From: Channa striata
Taxonomy: Eukaryota > Chordata > Actinopteri > Anabantiformes > Channidae
Direction: 5' to 3'
DNA length: 64,000 nucleotides
Assembly (NCBI GenBank): GCA_033026295.1
Contig: CM065173.1
Location: 17,918,517 to 17,982,516, forward strand
Numbering within the stretch: position 1 is the first letter of the stretch; the number at the start of each line of letters is the position of its first letter. Made by a program: the position numbers and the translations under genes. Shown one piece after another: positions 57,938 to 64,000 of this stretch. The notes below the pieces were generated by a model, which ran no database searches, was not told where the DNA came from, and was given only the letters and a program-made list of their open reading frames with translations.

Positions 57938-59156
57938 CGTTTTGTAAGTTTAGTTCATTTTGACAGTTTTGCTGTGCCTCTATCTGTGATCACAATAGGA
58001 AAGTATCACGACATTTGTGTAAAATCCCAGTGTTTTTCTTTGTAGAAGCTCTGGCAAAAAGATTTTTATGGTAAATCTGTTTTTATAGACATTATAAGTG
58101 AAACTGTCTGACTCGTTTCTGACAGAAGGTAAAGTCGTAGTACCATTAATTAAAGTGAAAAAGTTTTAATTTTAGTTTAGTAATTTGTACAACAGCCTAA
58201 ACAGCCTAGATACATTTATTAGTGTATGTATTTTGTCAAATGTCTGATCCAAACAAATATTTTATCTAAAATTAAAGTAGAAAATTATAAATGAAGCTTA
58301 AGTTATACTCAAAGTTACATAAATATGATATATACTCAAACGAGCAGTGCAAGAAAGTTTAGATGCTTTCTGGAAATAATTATTTAGCAGTTTAATACCG
58401 TCCATTGTAATATTATAAAAAACTGGGGATTAAGGGTTTTTTATAGATTTTTGATTTTAGATTCAGTAGGTTTGCATGATATTTTGGTTGTTTTACTATT
58501 GTAATGGTTCAGACCTGCAAATTTACATAAACATAAATTACAAGTGTGTTTACATGCAGTATGATGAAATGAATGTTTAATGAAAAAAAATTTTGATATG
58601 ATCTAACTATAAATCCAAACATAAGTCAATTTGCTCCCATGTTTACAAATAGTACTGAATTAAAAAGTATTTTAAAAAATTTTAAGTAATTAAAAAAGAG
58701 CTTTAATTGCAGCACGCAGAGAAAACCCACAGAAGCAAGAAAGGCTGCAGCTGGCCGCAGATTTCAAGTGGGGAATTTATAGCTGAGGCCAAAGAAAGCA
58801 TTTCTGTTTTTTAAAGATGATTTTATTCTTTGAATTTGAGTATTTAATAAAGTGGCCTGTGGAGGAACGTTACAAAAAAATGTGAACTTCAAAGCCTGTG
58901 TGTTCTTGATAAAACTTTACATGACAATCAACTCGACATAATATACATGTCAAAAGTGACTGACAGCTCTTTAGACTATTGATAATCCAGAGACTCGCCT
59001 GTGAATCACACATTAAACAAACACGACAACGAGGAGAAACGCTGCAGCTGACTGGAGGTTTGAACTTGGAACTTGGAACTGTGAGGCACCAGTGCTACAC
59101 CAACAAAGTATGACATTAGAATATAGTCTTGTATAAAAAGTCATTTTTCATTATAT
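57938..59156 (+). other. 3' flank of unit 7
   Basis: Matches the flanks of units 3 and 6. The orphan-exon acceptor trace near 58,118 (TTTCTGACAGAAGGTAAAGT) is degenerate. No gene is supported. Confidence 0.5.
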
Positions 59157-59370
59157 CAAGATCTTTCCACTTGTCCCTTCAGGGGTCACCATAGTGGAAC
59201 ATAAAGTGATTTGCCACAAGTTTTTTATGCCGAATGTTCTTCCTACTGCAACCCCCACATTTTATCTGGGCTTGGGACAAGGCGGCCTTTGGGGGGCTAC
59301 ACCTGGTGGGGTGGGATTCAATTTCGTGGCCTTCTACATCCGAACCTCATGCTCTACCAATTGAGCCACC
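59157..59370 (-). mobile_element. tRNA-derived SINE, uninterrupted copy
   Basis: On the minus strand: GGTGGCTCAATTGGTAGAGC (A box), AATTGAATCCCACC (B box, one change), CCCAAGCCCAGATAAAATGT, GCAGTAGGAAGAACATTCGG, and tail GGTGACCCCTGAAGGGACAA. It is the uninterrupted form of the copies at 24,293 and 53,631. Confidence 0.72.
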
Positions 59371-59437
59371 ATACCAAATATAAAAACAATATAATAACAG
59401 AATATTGTAATAGTTACCATTACACTATTACTGCTTT

Positions 59438-62400
59438 AATCTAGCCACAGGGGTTGCAAGCCAGTAACTTCTGTGCCGGTCCCAAGCCCGGATAAATAGA
59501 GAGGATTGCGTCAGGAAGGGCATCCGGCGTAAAATTTTCCAAGTACAACCATGTGAGTCATCCATACCACTTTCATACCAGATCGGTCGAGGCCCGGGTT
59601 AAAAACGACCGCCACCGGTGCTGTTAACCTACAGGGTGCCGGTGGAAATTGGACTACTGTTGGTCGAAGAAGGAGAGGAGGCAGAAGGGTTCGTGGTCAG
59701 AGAGAGAAGGGGAAAGGCAGGAGCTTAGATCTGAGAGTAGGGACTCTTAATGTTGGCACAATGACAGGGAAAGGTAGAGAGCTGGCAGACATGATGGAGA
59801 GAAGGAAGGTAGATGAACTGTGTGTGCAGGAGACGAGGTGAAAGGGCAGCAAAGCACGTAGTATTGGAGGAGGATACAAACTGTTCTACCATGGTGTGGA
59901 TAGGAATAGAAACGGAGTAGGAGTGATCCTGAAGGGGGAGTTTGTGAACAATGTTCTAGAGTTGAAAAGAGTCTCAGACAGGGTGATGAGCCTAAAGCTA
60001 GAAATCGAAAGGGTGATTGTGAACGTAGTCAGTGGGTGTGCTCCACAAGTTGGCTGTGAGTTAGAAGATAAGGAGAGATTCTGGAGTGAGTTTGATGAGG
60101 TTGTAGAGAGTATCCCCAGAGGAGAGAGAGTAGTTGTTGGAGCAGACTTCAATGGGCATGTTGGTGAGGGGAACAGAGGTGATGAGGAGGTGATGGGCAG
60201 GTTTGGTGTAAAGGAAAATAACCCAGAAGGAAAGATGGTAGTGGACTTTGCTAAGAGGATGGAAATGGTCATCAACACTTACTTCCAGAAGAGAGAGGAA
60301 CACAGAGTGACATACAAGAGTGGAGGTAGGAGTACACAGGTGGACTACATTCTATGTAGACGAGGTCATTTGAGAGAGGTTAGTGACTGTAAAGTGGGGG
60401 TAGGAGAAAGTGTAGCCAGACAGCACCGCATGGTGGTGTGTAAGATGACTCTGGTGGTCAGGAAGAAGAAGAGAGGAAAGAGAGAAAAGAAGACCAAGTG
60501 GTGAAAGCTAAAGAATGAAGAAACTTGTGAGGAATTCAGGCAGAAGTTGAGACAAGCTCTGGGTGGTTAGGAAGAGCTTCCAGATGACTGGGAAACTACA
60601 GCAGAGGTAATCAGGGAAACAGGTAGGAAGGTGCTTGGTGTGTCATCTGGAAGGAGGAAAGAAGATCAAGACACTTGGTGGTGGAATGAGGAAGTACAGG
60701 ACTGCATCCAGAGGAAGAGGTTAGCTAAAAGGAAGTGGGATGTAGAAAGGACTGAGGAAAGTAGACAGGAGTACAAGGAAGTGCAGCACAGAGTGAAGAG
60801 GGAGGTGGCAAAGGCCAAACAGAAAGCTTACGATGAGCTGTATGATAGGTTAGACACGAAGGAAAGAGAGAAGGACTTGTACAGGATAGCCAGACAGAGA
60901 GATAGGGATGGGAAAGATGTGCAACAGATAAGGGTGATTAAAGACAGAGATGGAAAGGTGCTAACAAGCCAGGAGAGTGTGCAGAGAAGATGGAAGGAGT
61001 ATTTTGAGGAGCTGATGAATGTGGAAAATGACAGGGAAAGAAGGGAGGAAGATGTGGATGTTGTGGAGCAGGAAATAGCAGAGATTAGAAAGGATGAGGT
61101 GAGGAAGGCTCTGAAAAGGATGAAGAGCGGAAAGGCTGTAGGTCCTGATGATGTACCTGTGGAGGTGTGGAAATGTCCAGGAGAGACAGCAGTGAAGTTT
61201 CTGACAAGTCTGTTTAACAGGATTTTAGAGAGTGAGAAGATGCCTGAGGAATGGAGGAGAAGCATTCTGGTGCCGATCTTTAAGAACAAGGGTGACACGC
61301 AGAACTGCAGCAACTACAGAGGGATAAAGCTGATGAGCCACACAATGAAGCTGTGGGAAAGAGTAGTGGAAGCCAGGCCTAGGAAGGAGGTGGAGATTTG
61401 TGAGCAGCAGTATGGTTTCATGCCCCGTAAGAGCACCACTGATGCCATTTTCGCTTTGAGGTTGTTGATGGAAAAGTACAGAGATGGTCAGAAGGAGCTG
61501 CATTGTGTCTTTGTGGATTTAGAGAAGGCGTATGACAGGGTGCCGAGGGAGGAGCTTTGGTACTGTATGAGGATGTCGGGAGTGGCAGAGAAGTACGTCA
61601 GAGTAGTTCAGGACATGTATGAGAGAAGCATGACGGTGGTGAGATGTGCCGTAGGTCAGACAGAGGAGCTCAAGGTGGAGGTGGGACTACACCAAGGATC
61701 GGCCTTGAGTCCCTTCTTGTTTGCTATGCTGATGGACAGGTTGACAGATGAGGTCAGACAGAAATCTCCCTTGACAATGATGTTTGCAGATGACATTGTG
61801 ATTTGCAGTGAGAGTAGGGAGCAGGTGGAGGAACAGCTGGAGAGGTGGAGGTTTGCTCTGGAAAGAAAAGATATGAAAGTCAGTCGTAGCAAGACACATT
61901 ACATGTGTGTAAACGAGAGGGAGCCAGGTAGAAGCGTGAGGTTACAGGGGGCTGAGGTGAAGAAGGTGCAGGAGTTTAAGTACTTGGGGTCAACAGTTCA
62001 GTGTGATGGGGAGTGTGGAAAAGAGGTGAAGAGGCGAGTGCAGCCGGGTTGGAGTGGGTGGAGGAAAGTGTCAGGAGTGTTGTGTGACAGAAGAGTGTCA
62101 GCAAGACTCAAAGGAAAGGTGTAAAAGACAGTGGTGAGACCAGCTCTGCTCTATGGGTTAGAGACAGTAGCAGTGAGAAAGAGACAAGAGGCAGAGATGG
62201 AAGCAGCAGAGATGAAGATGTTGAGGTTCTCCTTAGGAGTGACGAGGTTGGACAGAATAAGGAACAAGCTCATCAGAGGGACAGCGCACGTTGCCTGTGT
62301 TAGCAACAAAGTCAGAGAGGCCAGATTGAGATGGTTTGGACATGTGCAGAGGAGGGATAGTGAATATATTGATAGAAGGATGTTGGAGATGGAGCTGCCA

Positions 62401-62565
62401 GGCAAGAGGGCGAGAGGACGACCAAGGAGGAGATATATGGATGTTCTAACAGAGGACATGAGGTTAGCTGGTGTCAGAGAGGAAGATGCCCAGGATAGAG
62501 TGAAGTGGAAACGGATCATTCGCTGTGGCGACCCCTGATGGGAAAAGCCGAAAGAGTAGTAGTAG
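59438..62565 (+). mobile_element. Nearly full-length RTE-clade LINE with 14-bp target duplication
   Basis: A 3.13-kb element flanked by ACTATTACTGCTTT at 59,424-59,437 and 62,566-62,579. The 5' leader contains a CCCAAGCCCGGATAAATAGA block. The endonuclease starts near 59,740 and continues in the frame 59,896-60,504 (VNVVSGCAPQVG, GADFNGHVG, DYILCRR); a TGA replaces the tryptophan codon of QETRW near 59,837. The RT frame 60,631-62,124 has YRGIKLMSHTMKLWERV, LEKAYDRVPREELWY and FADDIVICSE. A TAA replaces a tyrosine codon at 62,122, and the last frame runs 62,131-62,538. It ends CGACCCCTGATGGGAAAAGC plus an AGT repeat. It is recent but inactive as read, because of these stops. Confidence 0.92.
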
Positions 62566-62669
62566 ACTATTACTGCTTTGTTTAGCATTACATTAAATTT
62601 AAGTCATACACATTGATAAATGTCTTTCACCAGTCTGAAATTGTTTTGTGTGTAAAACAATTTTAATTT

Positions 62670-62865
62670 AGTCCCAAGTAACTGCTTTATCTACCAGTAG
62701 CTGGTGCTTTGGTCTTCTGGTGTTACTGCCACATCCTTCCTGGGTTCTGCTCATGTATTTATCCATACGTTTGCTCATCGTAGCCACTATGATGCCTGAG
62801 AGGAGCTTCCATGTTGTCCAGAGGCAGGTTATTGGGCCGTAGTTGGATGGGACTGGATGGGCTAT
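62670..62865 (-). mobile_element. LINE reverse-transcriptase fragment, shortest copy
   Basis: Part of the LINE also seen at 25,080 and 54,340 (minus-strand YRPITCLWTTWKLLSGI and AKHQLL regions). It lies in the same duplicated context, directly before the LTR-like repeat. Confidence 0.5.
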
Positions 62866-62879
62866 TTTTTACTTATCTG

Positions 62880-63205
62880 TTGATACACGTAAACGCACGT
62901 GTTCCTTTCATACTTGCACAGCAGATGTATGTGTCCACAAGAGAGCAGTATCGTGTTTAATAAACCAAAATTAGCTGAAAATGAAGAAACACTCTGCATT
63001 TGTAAAGGCAAACTGAAATTTATTGAAATGGACCGAGGGTGAAAACAAAGTGAAAATCATTCAACCAGAATGACAGACAGCACAGAAAAACATAACAGAT
63101 TAAACTCTAAACCAGGACAATAACCAAGATACAGAAGAGGGGAGAAGGGTTCGGGCAGACATGTAAACTAAAGAACAACGACACACGAGTGCAAGGATCA
63201 TGACA
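62880..63205 (-). mobile_element. LTR-like dispersed repeat, copy 3 (internally deleted)
   Basis: Starts TTGATACACGTAAACGCACG, keeps AAATTTATTGAAATGGACCG, and ends GGATCATGACA. It is flanked by ATCTG on both sides (62,875-62,879 and 63,206-63,210). About half of the 54,866 copy is missing. Confidence 0.5.
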
Positions 63206-63486
63206 ATCTGCCTTTATTCAGCAATTTTGAGTGACAAAATAGTGCAAATCAAATCTCTCGCTAACATCATATTAGCCATTAAACTGTGTCTTTGACGTGT
63301 GGAGATGATGTTTGGTACTTTAGTTATTGGAATTTCTCGCTGCTTATTGTGATTTTTCTGTCTTTAACAGGTTCTGAATTATTACCATTGTTGAACCTTC
63401 CACAAAGCAAAGAGTATATTTAGTAAATCTATTTTTATGTTCCAAAGTCAAACTGTCTGACTCTTCTCTGCCATTTCTCTTGACAG

Positions 63487-63608
63487 ACGTGAAAGTAGAT
63501 CAGAGTAACGTTGGTTTGAATGTTGCTGAGGACGAGGGTCAGTGTGGACACCCTGACTGCTCCGTTGTTCTGACACCTGTGGATCGTGGCAGTTGTACAT
63601 TTCTCTGA
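63487..63608 (+). CDS. Orphan terminal exon, intact copy downstream of unit 7
   Basis: Third intact copy with the same acceptor, 40-codon frame and stop (DVKVDQSNVG to GSCTFL). It lies 5.5 kb downstream of the unit 7 stop, or about 2.4 kb without the RTE. Preservation in three copies is the main argument that it is used. Confidence 0.4.
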
Positions 63609-63734
63609 TGCAGGTGCTTTTCCTGTTAATGATGATTGATTAATATTGTTCTATAACTACATCTAATTACAAATAATAGTCAGTACCAAATGTATATTTA
63701 TAATTTCAGAATGAAAAAATATGTCTGACTTCAG

Positions 63735-64000
63735 AGTGGATACAAGTAAAGCAAATCTCTAGAACAGCCTTCTTCCACCTACGGAACATTGCCAAAATTA
63801 GGACCATCATATCCCAAAGCGATGCTGAAAAATTGGTTCATGCATTTGTTACTTCTAGATTGGACTATTGTAATTCTCTACTTTCAGGCTGCCCTAGTAA
63901 CTCTCTAAAAAGCCTCCAATTAATCCAAAATGCTGCAGCAAGATTACTGACTGGGATTGGTAAGAGAGATCATATTTCACCTTCATTAGCTTCTCTCCAT
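63735..64000 (+). mobile_element. LINE of the L2/CR1/Rex1 group, continuing past the right edge
   Basis: In one frame the plus strand reads AFFHLRNIAKIRTIISQSDA, then VHAFVTSRLDYCNSLLSG, LQLIQNAAARLLTG and KRDHISPSLASLH. This is the same region as the LINE at 34,881 (SRLDYCNALYFG, NAAARLMVGARKREHITPI). The 5' part is missing and the 3' part is outside the window. Confidence 0.82.

Overview
The window reads as nuclear DNA of a bony fish, most likely a spiny-rayed teleost. The grounds are intron-split genes with GT/AG junctions, RTE and L2/Rex1-group LINEs, tRNA-derived SINEs, solo-LTR-like insertions and abundant CA and AAT repeats. I see no bacterial-type genes, rRNA genes, standalone tRNA genes or CRISPR arrays. 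The species cannot be named from the sequence alone.

The main content is a plus-strand tandem array of seven related immunoglobulin-superfamily receptor genes (units 1-7 here), with partial remains of several more. The common exon order is signal peptide, V-like domain without the canonical disulfide, C2-like domain with four cysteines, optional cysteine-containing stalk, then one of two tail types. Every internal junction is phase 1, so exons can be skipped or swapped without breaking frame. The two-domain layout resembles the CD2/CD48/SLAM family. Units 1, 4 and 5 carry an uncharged transmembrane exon plus a cytoplasmic exon with two consensus ITIMs and a third YxxV motif. Units 2, 3, 6 and 7 have a short tail without tyrosine motifs and an arginine in the transmembrane segment. 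This looks like a paired inhibitory/activating receptor cluster. Unit 1 is cut by the left edge. Unit 3 has lost the C2 donor and unit 7 has lost its signal exon.

Layout: unit 1 (72-1239); RTE fragment; an orphan exon split by a 2.3-kb LTR-like insertion; duplicated non-coding sequence; unit 2 (9601-12726); a 3.1-kb tandem duplication with dead transmembrane exons (13.5-20.2 kb); unit 3 (21076-22946); SINE, LTR and LINE debris with an orphan exon (24-26.5 kb); minus-strand RTE (27.5-29.5 kb); unit 4 (29896-32880); solo LTR, L2-group LINE and another LINE fragment (33-37 kb); unit 5 (39492-41726); RTE fragment and duplicated flanks with a minisatellite; unit 6 (49466-52388); debris as after unit 3; unit 7 (56555-57937); a nearly full-length RTE with a 14-bp target duplication (59438-62565); a last orphan exon; and an L2/Rex1-group LINE running off the right edge.

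The array grew by segmental duplication. Roughly 1-12.7 kb matches 40.5-52.4 kb, and the unit 3 tract matches the unit 6 and unit 7 tracts. Insertions that are present in some copies and absent from others show the order of events. All exon calls are by eye from splice signals, phase and comparison among units. Function is inferred from domain architecture and motifs.
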